Shown: positions 13,325 through 24,020, counted from the first letter of the stretch. The stretch is DNA of 64,000 nt from Streptomyces megasporus (GCF_000718985.1 NZ_JODL01000024.1:146799-210798), one strand, 5' to 3'. Notes: generated by a model not told the origin, from the sequence alone. Program-made: numbers and translations.

Positions 13325-13358
13325 GCGGGACCGGCCGACGGTTCGGCGCCGGTCCCGC
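13325..13358. terminator. Hairpin terminator between DUF1992 gene and bglC
   Basis: GCGGGACCGGC (13325-13335) pairs perfectly with GCCGGTCCCGC (13348-13358) across a 12-base loop. It sits between two convergent genes, 38-71 bases past the bglC stop. No T-tract follows, as is usual in high-GC actinomycetes. Confidence 0.55.
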
Positions 13359-13395
13359 GAGCCGCGGAGACGGTGGGGGGACGGTGGGAAGCCGC

Positions 13396-14856
<1,461 letters not shown>

Positions 14857-14932
14857 GGAAGATCCTTCCTGCTCGACGGTGGTGCGCTGGGAGAACGAGG
14901 AGAGGCGTTCGGGGGAAACGCGCGGAGGAACG

Positions 14933-15874
14933 TCAGCCCTTGACGGCGCCCTGCATGATGCCGCCGACGATCTGTCTGCCGAAGACGACGAACATGACCA
15001 GCAGCGGGAGAGTGCCGAGCAGGGCACCGGCCATGATGAGCGACTGGTCCCGGATGTAGCCCGAGCTGAGCTGGGTCAGGGCGACCGGGATCGTGGGGTT
15101 GGTCATGTCCAGCACGATGAACGGCCAGAAGAAGTCGTTCCAGGCGTGCACGAACGTGATCATGAACAGTACGGCCATCGCCGGTCTGGCGACCGGCAGG
15201 ACGACGCTCCAGAAGATCCGCAGGCTGTGCGCGCCGTCCACACGACCGGCCTCGACGAGTTCGTCCGGCAGCGCCTCGGACAGGTACTGCCGCATGAAGA
15301 ACACGCCGACGGCGCTCACCAGGGTGGGGAAGATGACCGCGGGGAGTTTCTGCCCCCATCCCAGCTCGGTCATCATCATGAACAGCGGGACGACACTGAG
15401 CTGCGGCGGCACCATCATCGTCCCGATGACCAGCATCAGCAGGATGTTGCGCCCGCGGAAGCGCAGCTTGGCGAAGGCGAAGCCGGCCAGGGTGGCGAAG
15501 AGGACGGTGGACAGGGCGATCGTCGTGGCGACGATGAAGCTGTTGGTCAGGGCCTTGCCCATCGCCGCGTCCTCCCACGCGGCCGAGAGGTTCTTCAGCA
15601 GGTTCGGCCCCGGCAGGAACGGCGGCGGCGTCTGGGAGACGCGGGTGTTGTCGGTCGAGGCCGCCACCATCGTCCAGTAGAGCGGGAACAGGGAGAGAAA
15701 CGCCGCCACGGCGAGCAGCGCGTAGGCGACGGGGCCGGCCTTGTGCTGGCGTCCGGCCCCCGGCCGCAGGAGTGGGCGGCGGGGCCGACGGTTTCGGAGC
15801 CGGCTTCGGGGCGGGGCGACGCCCGTGAGCGGCTCGAGCGCTTCCGCCCCGGGGCGGGCGGTGTCGGTGGTCAT
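14933..15874 (-). CDS. cebG: Cellobiose ABC transporter permease CebG
   Basis: The product has 313 residues with six predicted membrane segments and belongs to the MalG-like CUT1 permeases. The ATPase-contact EAA loop reads [16 protein letters not shown] near residue 215. An N-terminal cytosolic extension of about 45 Arg-rich residues precedes the first membrane helix. With CebF it forms the membrane channel for cello-oligosaccharide import; the ATPase (MsiK in Streptomyces) is not encoded in this window. It starts 18 bases after the cebF stop. Confidence 0.93.
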   Translation of the reverse strand: MTTDTARPGAEALEPLTGVAPPRSRLRNRRPRRPLLRPGAGRQHKAGPVAYALLAVAAFLSLFPLYWTMVAASTDNTRVSQTPPPFLPGPNLLKNLSAAWEDAAMGKALTNSFIVATTIALSTVLFATLAGFAFAKLRFRGRNILLMLVIGTMMVPPQLSVVPLFMMMTELGWGQKLPAVIFPTLVSAVGVFFMRQYLSEALPDELVEAGRVDGAHSLRIFWSVVLPVARPAMAVLFMITFVHAWNDFFWPFIVLDMTNPTIPVALTQLSSGYIRDQSLIMAGALLGTLPLLVMFVVFGRQIVGGIMQGAVKG

Positions 15875-15892
15875 GGGTTTACCGCTCCCTGG

Positions 15893-16906
15893 TCAGGACG
15901 TACGGGACGTGAGGCGCTTGACGAGGCGTTGCAGGACGAAGACGAGGATCAGCAGGGCGAACATCGCCCAGGCGACCGTGGCGGCCCGCCCCATCTCGTA
16001 GTTCTTCCAGCCCTCCTCGTAGAGCAGCAGGCCGAGCGTCTGGTACTGGTTGTCCGCTCCGCCGCTGACACCGTTCGGGCCCTGGCCGAAGATCAGCGGC
16101 TCGCCGAAGAGCTGGGTGGCTCCGATGGTGGACAGCACGATGGTGAAGACGATCGTGGAGCGGATGCCGGGGATGGTGACCTTGGTGAACTGCTGCCAGC
16201 GCGAGGCTCCGTCGATGGCGGCGGCCTCGTACCGTTCCCGGGGGATGGCCTGCATCGCCGCCAGGTACAGCAGGGCGTTGTAGCCGGTCCACCGCCAGAT
16301 CACGATGGTGGAGATCGCGAACTGGGCGGGCCACTTGCCGCTCTCCCAGTCGATGTTGTCGAATCCGAACAGGCCCAGGAACCAGTTGATCATGCCGAAG
16401 TCGCGCTCGAAGAGCATGGTGAACACCAGCGCGGCGGCGCCGATCGAGGTCGCGTAGGGCGTCAGGGCCGCGACCCGGAAGAAGGCCGAGCCCCGCAGGG
16501 TGTAGTTGAGCAGGTGGGCCAGGCCCAGGGCCATCAGCAACTGCGGGACGGTGGAGATCACGCCGATGGTGAAGGTGTTCGTCAGCGCGTTCCAGAAGCG
16601 TTCGTCCCGCCAGAGCTCCGTGTAGTTCCCGAAGCCCTCCCACTCCATGATGTCCATGGTCGCGAGCTCCACGTCGTGGAGGGAGAGCCAGCCCGTGTAG
16701 AGCAGCGGGTAGAAGCTGAAGGCGGCGAAGACGACGAAGAAGGGCGCGATGAACGCGTAGGGCGCCGCCTTGATGTCGAAGCGGTGGAGGAGGGTGCGCC
16801 ATGCCCGCCGGGGGTTCGCCCGGTCACGGCCGGGGCGCTCCTTTGCGGGGCCGGCCGGGGCGCCCTGCGGCCCGCCGACGCCGGGTGCCGAGGTGGAGGT
16901 GGCCAC
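15893..16906 (-). CDS. cebF: Cellobiose ABC transporter permease CebF
   Basis: This 337-residue MalF-like CUT1 permease has membrane segments from about residue 45 onward and the EAA loop ERYEAAAIDGASRWQQF near residue 225. The start is GTG 16906, with a GGAAGG-type site upstream. It lies between cebE and cebG on the same strand, an order known for the Streptomyces ceb operon. The 98-base gap to cebE may hold a stem that lowers permease expression relative to the binding protein, but none was verified. Confidence 0.93.
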   Translation of the reverse strand: MATSTSAPGVGGPQGAPAGPAKERPGRDRANPRRAWRTLLHRFDIKAAPYAFIAPFFVVFAAFSFYPLLYTGWLSLHDVELATMDIMEWEGFGNYTELWRDERFWNALTNTFTIGVISTVPQLLMALGLAHLLNYTLRGSAFFRVAALTPYATSIGAAALVFTMLFERDFGMINWFLGLFGFDNIDWESGKWPAQFAISTIVIWRWTGYNALLYLAAMQAIPRERYEAAAIDGASRWQQFTKVTIPGIRSTIVFTIVLSTIGATQLFGEPLIFGQGPNGVSGGADNQYQTLGLLLYEEGWKNYEMGRAATVAWAMFALLILVFVLQRLVKRLTSRTS

Positions 16907-17004
16907 GGAGGGCTTCCTTCCTGGAGTGCGTGGTGGGGAGGGGTCCCCGCCGGCCGCGCGGGAGGGCGCCGGCCGACGGGGACCTCATCGGTGGTCGGGC
17001 CGGG

Positions 17005-18309
17005 TCAGTCGACCGCCTTCCGGATGCGCTCGTCCGTGGTCTTCCAGGCCTCCGCCGGGCTCTTGCCCTGTTCGACGAGTTGGAGGCCCTGGGAGAAGGT
17101 GTCCTTGATGGTGCCGTCCTTGGGTCCGAGCACCTGCTCGTCGGGGATCTCCTTGGCGGCCTCGCCGAAGATCTTCCCGATCGGGGCGTCGCTGAAGTAC
17201 TCGGACGTCGCCCCGGTCACCGCCGGGGTCTCCAGGGCCTTCTCGGAGGAGGGGAAGTTGCCGATCTCCTTGAAGATGTGCTCCTGCTGCTCCGGGGCGG
17301 TCAGCCAGGCCACCAGCTTCTCGGCCTCCTTCTTCACCGGGCTGTTCTCCATCACCCCGAGGAAGGAACCGCCCCAGTTGGCGCCCTTGGGGGCCTTGGC
17401 CACGTCCCACTTGCCCTTGTTGGCCGCGCCGGCCTTCTCGCTGATGTGGGCGAGCATCCACGCCGGGCAGACGGCGGTGGCGAAGGTGCTGTTGGCCAGT
17501 CCGGGGTCCCAACCGGGCTGGAACTGACGCAGCTTGGCCGTCAGTCCTTCGGTGGCGGCCTCCGAGGCCAGGTCCCAGGCTTCCTTGACGACCGGGTTGT
17601 CCTGGTGGATCAGGTCGCCGGACTTGTTGTAGAACTGCTCGGAGTGGCCGTAGATCATGGCGTTGAACAGGCCGCTGGCGCTGTCCATGTAGGCGACGCC
17701 GTCACCCTTGAACCCGGCCTTGAACTCCTTGCCGACCTCGACGTACTTCGCCCAGTCGCCCTCCCACAGCGCGGCGACCTCCTCGCGGTCGGTGGGCAGG
17801 CCCGCCTTCTCGAACATGTCCTTGCGGTAGCAGACCGCCATGGGTCCGATGTCCGTGCCCAGGCCGATGACCTTGCCGTCGCCGGTGGTGACCTGGTTCT
17901 GCTTCCACGGCAGGAAGTGGTCGGTGTCGGGGACGGCGGAGAGGTCGGCGAACTTGTCCGCCCGGGTGTCGGCGAGCTCCTTGGCGCGGCCGATCTCTAT
18001 GCCCTGGATGTCCTTCAGTCCGCTGCCGGCGGCGAGTCGGGTCTGCAGCGCCGTGTAGTACGTCTGCTCGTCGCCGGCCACCTCGGCCTCGATGAGGATG
18101 TCGGGGTTCTCCTTCATGTACTTCTCGAGGAGCCCGGTCTCCTTGATGCCCATGACGCCGAACAGGCCCATGGTGACGACGGTCTTGCCGTCCTTCGTCC
18201 GTGCGTCGCCGCCGTCGTCCCCGCCCGAACAGCCCGCGACGAGCGTGAGGGCTGCGACCGAGACCGCGGCTACGACTCTTGTACCGAACAGCTTGCGGGA
18301 TCTGCCCAT
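17005..18309 (-). CDS. cebE: Cello-oligosaccharide-binding lipoprotein CebE
   Basis: The 434-residue protein begins with a basic n-region (MGRSRKLFG), a hydrophobic stretch and the lipobox LVAGC, so Cys at about residue 27 should be lipidated and the protein held outside the membrane. The rest is a type 1 extracellular sugar-binding protein, including NSTFATAVCPAWM and SPVKKEAEKLVAWLT. It delivers cellobiose or cellotriose to CebFG. The ATG at 18309 has AGGAGG-type bases upstream; the frame also runs to 18420, but that would cross the operator and bury the signal peptide. It is the first gene of the operon and is controlled by the boxes at 18384-18419. Confidence 0.93.
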   Translation of the reverse strand: MGRSRKLFGTRVVAAVSVAALTLVAGCSGGDDGGDARTKDGKTVVTMGLFGVMGIKETGLLEKYMKENPDILIEAEVAGDEQTYYTALQTRLAAGSGLKDIQGIEIGRAKELADTRADKFADLSAVPDTDHFLPWKQNQVTTGDGKVIGLGTDIGPMAVCYRKDMFEKAGLPTDREEVAALWEGDWAKYVEVGKEFKAGFKGDGVAYMDSASGLFNAMIYGHSEQFYNKSGDLIHQDNPVVKEAWDLASEAATEGLTAKLRQFQPGWDPGLANSTFATAVCPAWMLAHISEKAGAANKGKWDVAKAPKGANWGGSFLGVMENSPVKKEAEKLVAWLTAPEQQEHIFKEIGNFPSSEKALETPAVTGATSEYFSDAPIGKIFGEAAKEIPDEQVLGPKDGTIKDTFSQGLQLVEQGKSPAEAWKTTDERIRKAVD

Positions 18310-18383
18310 GGCGTCCTCCTTGCGGCGGCGTGGGAGCGCCGCGATGTGAACTCGTCGTGGCCGTCCGGTGCGAGACGGCGGGA

Positions 18384-18419
18384 TGGAATCGTTCCCACCC
18401 GCGTGTGGGAGCGTTCCCA
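18384..18419. promoter_or_regulatory. Tandem CebR-type operators in the cebE-cebR intergenic region
   Basis: TGGGAGCGTTCCCA at 18406-18419 differs by one base from the known CebR box TGGGAGCGCTCCCA. A second, weaker copy, TGGAATCGTTCCCA, lies at 18384-18397 with three mismatches. The copies are spaced 22 bases apart, about two helical turns, so two dimers could bind on the same face. They lie 75-110 bases upstream of the cebE start and 176-211 bases upstream of the cebR start. Confidence 0.85.
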
Positions 18420-18594
18420 TCAGGTTGTGGAAGACTCCCCGTCCACAGGACCGATGTCAAGAAGAGAAGACGATTCCGTTTCGACAGCGGGGCCGGGCGA
18501 GCCGCCTCGACGGCGGGCTCGACCCCGTCCTCTGACACAATGCGCAGGTGAGCGCCGTGCCCGGCGCGACCGGGGCGAGGAAGGCGGTGAAGCC

Positions 18595-19611
18595 ATGGGG
18601 GCCACGCAACGGCCAACCATTAAAACCGTGGCTGCGCGGGCCGGAGTGGGACGCACCACCGTCTCCCGAGTCCTCAACGGCTCCCCCCTCGTCAGCGACG
18701 AGGCCCGGGCGGCGGTGCAGGCGGCGATCGCCGAACTCGGCTACGTCCCCAACTCCGTGGCCCGGTCCCTGGTCACCAGCAGGACCGACTCCATCGCCCT
18801 GGTCGTCCCCGAATCGGAGAGCCGACTGGGGTCGGAGCCCTACTTCTCCGCCGTGATCCGCGGTGTGAGCGGCGGTCTGGCCGGCACCCAGATCCAACTG
18901 CTGCTCACCCTCGTCCGGGACCGGCGCGAGCTGGACCAGCTCACCCGCTTCCTCACCGCGCGCCGTGTGGACGGCGTCCTGCTGGTCTCGGTGCACCGCG
19001 ACGACCCGCTGCCCGGCCTGCTGGAGGAGCTCGGGGTGCCGACCGTGCTGGCCGGCCGCCGGTCCCCCGCCGAGTCGCTGAGCCACGTCCACTCGGACAA
19101 CGTCGACGGCGCGTCCCGGGCCGTCCGCCACCTGGTGGACCGGGGGCGGACCGAGATCGCGACCATCACCGGCCCCTTGGACATGGACGTCGCCCACAGC
19201 CGGCTGCGGGGTTGGCGGGAGGCCCTGCGGGATGCCGGTCGGGAGGCCGACGAATCCCTGGTCGCTCCCGCCGACTTCACCGAGGAGGGTGGCCGCGCCG
19301 CGATGCGCGTCCTCCTGGAGCGCCGCCCCGGACTGGACGCGGTCTTCGTCGCGTCGGACGTGATGGCCGCGGGTGCGCTCGCCGAGCTGCGCGGGCACGG
19401 CCGACGGGTTCCGGACGACGTGGCGGTGGTCGGCTTCGACGACTCGATCGTCGCCCGGCACACCGATCCGCCCCTGACCAGCGTGCGTCAGCCGGTGGAG
19501 GAGATCGGCCGGACGATGACCGAGCTGCTGCTCCGGGAGATCGCCGAACCGGGAAGCGCCCGACGGAACGTGGTCCTCCCCACCTCGCTCGTCGTCCGCG
19601 ACTCCACCTGA
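18595..19611 (+). CDS. cebR: LacI-family repressor of cellobiose utilisation CebR
   Basis: The 338-residue protein has the LacI helix-turn-helix at residues 9-35 (TVAARAGVGRTTVSRVLNG), the hinge helix near PNSVARSLVT and a periplasmic-binding-fold effector domain. In Streptomyces, CebR represses the ceb operon and cellulase genes and is released by cellobiose or cellotriose. It is divergent from cebE, and the operators in between fit both promoters. The start ATG 18595 gives the standard LacI N-terminus. A possible trans target is the SGNH gene at 25287-26378. Confidence 0.93.
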   Translation: MGATQRPTIKTVAARAGVGRTTVSRVLNGSPLVSDEARAAVQAAIAELGYVPNSVARSLVTSRTDSIALVVPESESRLGSEPYFSAVIRGVSGGLAGTQIQLLLTLVRDRRELDQLTRFLTARRVDGVLLVSVHRDDPLPGLLEELGVPTVLAGRRSPAESLSHVHSDNVDGASRAVRHLVDRGRTEIATITGPLDMDVAHSRLRGWREALRDAGREADESLVAPADFTEEGGRAAMRVLLERRPGLDAVFVASDVMAAGALAELRGHGRRVPDDVAVVGFDDSIVARHTDPPLTSVRQPVEEIGRTMTELLLREIAEPGSARRNVVLPTSLVVRDST

Positions 19612-19833
19612 CGCCGCGTCACCGCCCCTTCGTGCTCTCCCTTCAAGCCCTGCCGTCACGCCCGTTTCCGACGTGCTTTCACAACATCTCCATCGCTCCG
19701 GCCCCACCCGATGCGCACTTTCCCGGACGGCGGCGGTCCCGCCCTGGCAGCATGGGGCTCCACCCGGTGGAGTCCGATGGAGTACCGCCCTGTTCCCCGA
19801 CGCTTTCCAGGCGGGAAGGTTGTGAAGGCCCGA

Positions 19834-20649
19834 ATGAGCCAGGCCAAGGAGCCGCTGTCCAGCGTGGTCGACGTCAACGTCCCCACGGCCGCACGCATGT
19901 ACGACTACTACCTGGGCGGCAAGAACAACTACGCCGTCGACCGCGAGGCGGCCGAGGAACTCCTCAAGGTGGTTCCCAGCACCCAGGCGCTGGCCCTCAA
20001 CAACCGCCGCTTCCTGCAGCGCGTGGTGCGCGTCCTGGCCGAGGAGTACGGCATCCGGCAGTTCGTCGACCACGGCTCCGGCCTGCCCACCCAGGACAAC
20101 GTCCACCAGGTCGCACAGCGTGTGGACGAGGACTGTCGCGTGGTCTACGTGGACAACGACCCGATCGTCCTGGCGCACGGCCGCGCCCTGCTGGAGGAGA
20201 ACGAGCGGACCGCCGTCATCCAGGCGGACATGCGCGACACCGACGGCATCCTCGACCACCCGGACACCCTCCGGCTGATCGACTTCGACCGGCCGGTCGC
20301 GGCGCTGTTCAACTCCGTGCTGCACTGCATCCCCGACTCCAGCGATCCGGCCGGCCTGGTGAAGAAGGTGGCGGACCGGCTGGCGCCGGGAAGCTTCCTC
20401 GTCATCTGCCAGTTGGTCAGCGAGGACGCCGAGACGCGCAGGGCCGTCACCGAGTTCATGGACAAGAGCACCGGTGGCAACTGGGGCAGGGTGAGGGAGC
20501 CGCGGGAGGTGCACCGGTTCTTCGAGGGGCTGGAGATCCTGGAGCCCGGCCTGGTGGAGGTCTCCACCTGGCGGCCCGACTCCGATCTCGGCCCGCGGCA
20601 GCGGACCTGGGAGTGGCAGGAGTACGGGGGCGTCGGCCGCAAGCGCTGA
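19834..20649 (+). CDS. DUF574-family SAM-dependent methyltransferase
   Basis: The product has 271 residues. It shows the DUF574 pattern typical of actinomycetes: ARMYDYYLGGKNNYAVDREA near residue 20, FVDHGSGLPT near residue 75 (the SAM-binding loop) and YVDNDPIVLAHGRALL near residue 105. The family is large in Streptomyces and its substrates are unknown. ATG 19834 has GAAGG six bases upstream; GTG 19822 is an in-frame alternative. No partner gene is evident. Confidence 0.85.
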   Translation: MSQAKEPLSSVVDVNVPTAARMYDYYLGGKNNYAVDREAAEELLKVVPSTQALALNNRRFLQRVVRVLAEEYGIRQFVDHGSGLPTQDNVHQVAQRVDEDCRVVYVDNDPIVLAHGRALLEENERTAVIQADMRDTDGILDHPDTLRLIDFDRPVAALFNSVLHCIPDSSDPAGLVKKVADRLAPGSFLVICQLVSEDAETRRAVTEFMDKSTGGNWGRVREPREVHRFFEGLEILEPGLVEVSTWRPDSDLGPRQRTWEWQEYGGVGRKR

Positions 20650-20670
20650 TCCGCCGCCCGTCCACGGACG

Positions 20671-20715
20671 CGCGGGGCCCGTCCCTCCGAAGTCGCCCGG
20701 AGGACGGGTCCCGCG
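20671..20715. terminator. Hairpin between convergent methyltransferase and XRE genes
   Basis: The arm starting CGCGGGGCCCGTCC at 20671 pairs with the arm ending GGACGGGTCCCGCG at 20715, with a one-base bulge and a loop of about 8 bases. It lies between two convergent genes and probably terminates both. Confidence 0.6.
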
Positions 20716-20748
20716 GGCGTTCGCGGCGGGTCCCGCGAATCAGCCGGA

Positions 20749-21654
20749 TCAGCCGAGCCCGTCGAGGAGTTCCCCGAGGAACTTCACGCTGCGCGCGGGC
20801 GTCTCGGCCGCGGCGCAGAGCCTGTCCATGATCGACAGGTAGTGGTCGACGTCCTCCTCCTTGTCCAGGTAGAGGGCGCTGGTCAGTTGTTCGAGGTAGA
20901 CGACGTCGGGCAGGTCCGGCTCCGGGAAGCGGAGGATGGTCACCGGGCCGCCCGCCGCGGCCAGGCCGCCGATGTCGAAGGGCGCCACCTGCAGCGTGAC
21001 GTTCGGCCGCTTCGACATCTCGATCAGGTGGCGGAGTTGATCGCGCATCACCTCGACGCTGCCCAGCGGGCGGCGCAGCGCCGCCTCGTCGAGGACGGCC
21101 CACAGGCGGGGCGCGTTCTCCCCCACGAGCAGTTCCTGACGCTCCATGCGCAGCCGGACGCGGCGCTCGTTCTCCTCGGCGGAGGCTCGGGGGTGGCCCA
21201 GGAGGATCACGGCGCGGGCGTAGTCCTCGGTCTGGAGGAGGCCGGGGATGAACTGCACCTCGTAGGTGCGGATCATCGCCGCGGCCTCTTCCAGGCCGAT
21301 GTGCCTGTCGAACCAGCCGGGCAGGACGTCGCTGTACCGGTGCCACCAGCCGCGTGTGCCGGTCTTGCGGGCGAGGGCGAGGAAGTCCGCCCGCTCCTCC
21401 TCGTCCAGCACCCCGTAGAGCGTGAGCAGGTCCGCCACGTCGCGCTCCTTGCAGGCACCCTGGCCCCGCTCCAGGCGGCTGATCTTGGCGCTGGAGCCGC
21501 GGATCGCCTTGGCCGCCTCGTCGAGGCCGATGCCGCGCTCCTTGCGCAGCCGTCGCAGTTGGGCGCCGACCACCAGGCGCAGGACCGTCGGGCTCCCCTT
21601 GGGGTGCTCGATGTAGCGCTTTATCGACAAGGAGTGGCTCGACTCGGCGGCCAT
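20749..21654 (-). CDS. XRE-family regulator with DUF5753 domain
   Basis: The protein has 301 residues. An HTH_31-type helix-turn-helix lies around residues 25-75 (LRRLRKERGIGLDEAAKAI, SSAKISRLERG), and the remaining 200 residues form the DUF5753 domain (IRTYEVQFIPGLLQTEDYARA). These are the WhiJ/AbaA-type streptomycete regulators that occur with a DUF397 partner, as here. ATG 21654 has GGAG seven bases upstream and is preferred over ATG 21684. The DUF397 gene lies 139 bases upstream on the same strand. The likely role is developmental or antibiotic control, by analogy only. Confidence 0.88.
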   Translation of the reverse strand: MAAESSHSLSIKRYIEHPKGSPTVLRLVVGAQLRRLRKERGIGLDEAAKAIRGSSAKISRLERGQGACKERDVADLLTLYGVLDEEERADFLALARKTGTRGWWHRYSDVLPGWFDRHIGLEEAAAMIRTYEVQFIPGLLQTEDYARAVILLGHPRASAEENERRVRLRMERQELLVGENAPRLWAVLDEAALRRPLGSVEVMRDQLRHLIEMSKRPNVTLQVAPFDIGGLAAAGGPVTILRFPEPDLPDVVYLEQLTSALYLDKEEDVDHYLSIMDRLCAAAETPARSVKFLGELLDGLG

Positions 21655-21793
21655 GCTCGCTCTCCTGGGTGAAGGGACAGGCACTCAGTGTGCCACCGCC
21701 CGCGCCGTCCCGTACAGCGACCGCTCCTTTCGGGGGGCGGTTCGCTCGGCTTTCCGGTGGTCCCTCGCCCGGGTCGTCCCGCTTCGGCTCGGC

Positions 21794-22030
21794 TCACCCG
21801 ACCATGTCGTCGAAGTCGCCGTCCTTGGCGCCCTGGAGGAAGGCGATCATCTCCTCACGGGTGTAGACGAGGGCGGGCCCGGCGGGGTGACGGGAGTTGC
21901 GCACCGCCACCGCGCCGTCCGGCAGCGCCGCCAGTTCGACGCAGTTGCCGTTGGGGTTGCTGCGGTGACTCTTCCGCCACGTCGCGCCCTCGATCTCCGT
22001 GGCCCGCATGCCGTTGACGATCTGCTGCAT
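21794..22030 (-). CDS. DUF397 small regulatory partner protein
   Basis: The 78-residue protein has the DUF397 signature: WRKSHRSNPNGNCVELA near residue 18, VAVRNSRHPAGPALVYT near residue 41 and the acidic C-terminus. DUF397 proteins pair with XRE-DUF5753 regulators and are thought to modulate them. It lies upstream of its XRE partner, so both probably start from the promoter region at 22031-22276. Confidence 0.9.
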   Translation of the reverse strand: MQQIVNGMRATEIEGATWRKSHRSNPNGNCVELAALPDGAVAVRNSRHPAGPALVYTREEMIAFLQGAKDGDFDDMVG

Positions 22031-22132
22031 TGTCGCCCCTCACCGGTCACGGCCCCGCGCTGTCACCCTCGGAACGGGTCGCGACCTTGACGTTCCGTTA
22101 CCGTGCGTACGCATGTCACAGCGAATGCAATG

Positions 22133-22152
22133 GCATCTGTAAGTGCAGATGC
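22133..22152. promoter_or_regulatory. Inverted repeat in the DUF397/XRE promoter region
   Basis: GCATCTG (22133-22139) and CAGATGC (22146-22152) are exact reverse complements with a 6-base spacer. The flanks carry related ATGCA and TGCAAAT-like elements, giving several overlapping half-sites in a locally AT-richer stretch. The site lies about 103-122 bases upstream of the DUF397 start. It is a candidate operator for the XRE protein. Confidence 0.45.
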
Positions 22153-22276
22153 ATTTGCAGCGACGTGTGACAGTCGAGGATGGTAGCCCCGACAAGGCCG
22201 TTCCCGTGCCGGTTTCCCACAGGAACCACCGCGCGGATCATCGGGCCGCCGCCGTCACCGGCGCGTCATCGGCGTG

Positions 22277-23446
22277 TCATCGGTGTTCCTCCGGCCCGGT
22301 CCGGGACGGCTCCGGGGCCGTGTCGAAGGGCCTCGCCGGAAGCCAGAACTCGACGGTGGTGCCCCCGTGGGGCTCGTTGCGCATCCTCCACCAGCCGCCG
22401 GCCGCCTCGGCCCTCTCCCGCATCTCCAGCAGCCCGAAGTGTCCCCGGCCGTCGCCCGTGCGGGGCGGCGCGCCGACCCCGGCCCCGTCGTCGGTGACCC
22501 GCGTCAACACGCCTCCCCCGACCGATGCCAGGGAGAGGTCGACCGTGCCGGCCCGGGCGTGCCGATGCACGTTGACCAGCGCCTCCTGACAGATCCGGAA
22601 GACGGTGACGGCCGTCTCGGGCGACGGCTCGCACTCCAGGGCGGCGTGGAACGAGTGGCGCAGTCCCCAGGCGTCGGCCATCTCCGCCAGATGGCCGGAG
22701 AGCGCCTCCGCCAGTCCGTTCCGGTCGATCTCCGGAGGCCGCATCCGGAAGACGAGGTTCCGCAGGCGTGCGACGGCCTCCCGCACCGACTCGTCGAGCC
22801 CGCGCAGTTCGTCGGCGTACTCCTCGGGCAGTCGCTCGGCCAGCAGGTGCAGCCGCATGCCGACGGCGACCATGGCCTGGACGGAGTCGTCGTGGACGTC
22901 CCAGGCAATCCTGCGGCGCTCCCTCTCCTGCGCCTCCACCAGGTGGACGAAGAGGCGGCGGCCCTCGGTGAGGGCCCGTTCGGCCGAGCGCCGCTCGGTC
23001 AGGTCGCGGGTGACCTTGCCGAAGCCCCGCAGCACGCCCTCCTCGTCGAAGAGCGCCGTGATCACCACGTTCGCCCAGAAGAGAGAGCCGTCCGCCCGGA
23101 CGCGCCACCCCTCGTCCTCCAACCGCCCCTCCGCGACGGCGATCTCCAGTTCGCGGTCCGGTTTGCCCGCCGCCACGTCCTTGGGCGGGTAGAAGGTCGA
23201 GAAGTGCCTGCCGACGATCTCCTCGGCCCGGTACCCCTTGATCCGCTCCGCCCCGGCGTTCCAGCTCACCACCCGGCCCTCGGTGTCCAACATGAAGATC
23301 GCGTACTCCAACACCCCCTGCACCAACAGGTGGACGGGAGCGCTCGGCGGGAGCGCCGCGGACGCGTCGGGGTCGGGTTCGGGGTCGGGACCGGGGAGTC
23401 GGGGCCGGACGGGCATGCCGTAGAGCCTGGCACGGCGGGGTGTCAC
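22277..23446 (-). CDS. PAS-domain sensor histidine kinase (NarL-partner type)
   Basis: The protein has about 389 residues. A PAS domain lies near residues 40-150 (YAIFMLDTEGRVVSWNAGAERIKGY). A HisKA_3 dimerisation domain follows, with ERERRRIAWDVHDDSVQAM providing the phosphoacceptor His, and then a HATPase domain (FRICQEALVNVHRHA, DDGAGVG, GLLEMRERAEAAGG). No membrane segment is seen, so it is a soluble sensor. GTG 23446 overlaps the stop of the upstream ATPase gene (GTGA), favouring translational coupling; ATG 23416 is an alternative start. Its likely partner is the NarL-type regulator at 24021-24683. Confidence 0.85.
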   Translation of the reverse strand: MTPRRARLYGMPVRPRLPGPDPEPDPDASAALPPSAPVHLLVQGVLEYAIFMLDTEGRVVSWNAGAERIKGYRAEEIVGRHFSTFYPPKDVAAGKPDRELEIAVAEGRLEDEGWRVRADGSLFWANVVITALFDEEGVLRGFGKVTRDLTERRSAERALTEGRRLFVHLVEAQERERRRIAWDVHDDSVQAMVAVGMRLHLLAERLPEEYADELRGLDESVREAVARLRNLVFRMRPPEIDRNGLAEALSGHLAEMADAWGLRHSFHAALECEPSPETAVTVFRICQEALVNVHRHARAGTVDLSLASVGGGVLTRVTDDGAGVGAPPRTGDGRGHFGLLEMRERAEAAGGWWRMRNEPHGGTTVEFWLPARPFDTAPEPSRTGPEEHR

Positions 23447-23913
23447 ATCGCGAGTCCCGGAGCCGAACCGATCCGCCGTTGGCCCCGGTCCCGGTGCTCG
23501 CGGCCGGAGTCCGACGGCGCTTCGTCGAAGACCATCTCGCACCACACCGTCTTCCCGGAGCCCCGGCCGGACACCCCCCACGCGGCCGCGAGCCGCGCGA
23601 CCAACGTCAGGCCCCAGCCGCCGTCCGGCCCGGGGGTCCGGGGCTCCGGGAAGGCCGGGCTTCCGTCGCTCACCTCGACCCGAATCCGCCGCGCGTCCCC
23701 CTCCAGGCGCAGCGTCGGGGCGCCGCACCCGTGGCGCAGGGCGTTGGACGTCAGCTCGGAGACCACCAGCACGACGTCCTCGAAACGCCCTCGGTAGGCG
23801 CATCCGTCCAACAGTTCGCGGGTGAGGTCGCGTGCCCGCGCCGCGCTGTCGCCGCTCCTCGGCAGACGCGACTCGACACGGTGGACCGCGGACCTGGCTT
23901 CCATGCCGCCCAC
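23443..23913 (-). CDS. RsbW-like anti-sigma/serine kinase ATP-binding protein
   Basis: The product has up to 156 residues with a stand-alone HATPase_c_2 domain. The N-box is VVLVVSELTSNALRHG and the following G-box reads GGWGLTLVARLAAAWGV. Proteins of this type are anti-sigma factors or kinases of anti-anti-sigma proteins; streptomycetes have dozens. The frame starts with GTG 23913, and ATG 23904 is equally likely. It sits between a sensor kinase and a response regulator, and a STAS protein lies nearby at 24872, so a local partner-switching set is plausible. Confidence 0.85.
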   Translation of the reverse strand: MGGMEARSAVHRVESRLPRSGDSAARARDLTRELLDGCAYRGRFEDVVLVVSELTSNALRHGCGAPTLRLEGDARRIRVEVSDGSPAFPEPRTPGPDGGWGLTLVARLAAAWGVSGRGSGKTVWCEMVFDEAPSDSGREHRDRGQRRIGSAPGLAM

Positions 23914-24020
23914 CGTCCGTCATCCGGAGCCGCCGTGCGAGACGCAAACGCCTCGCACGGCGGGGTGCGTACGCGGTGTCGCCCCTGGTGCGTGTGCACC
24001 ACGGGCCCATGGGTCATGGG

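Noticed and set aside
13215..13395. A short minus-strand frame after the bglC stop with protein-like text (EEIVDSHPGIVDWSRAL)
   Set aside because: It has no ATG or well-placed GTG start and no ribosome binding site, and it overlaps the terminator hairpin.
18427..18440. A third CebR-like box in phase with the other two
   Set aside because: It matches the consensus at only about 8 of 14 positions.
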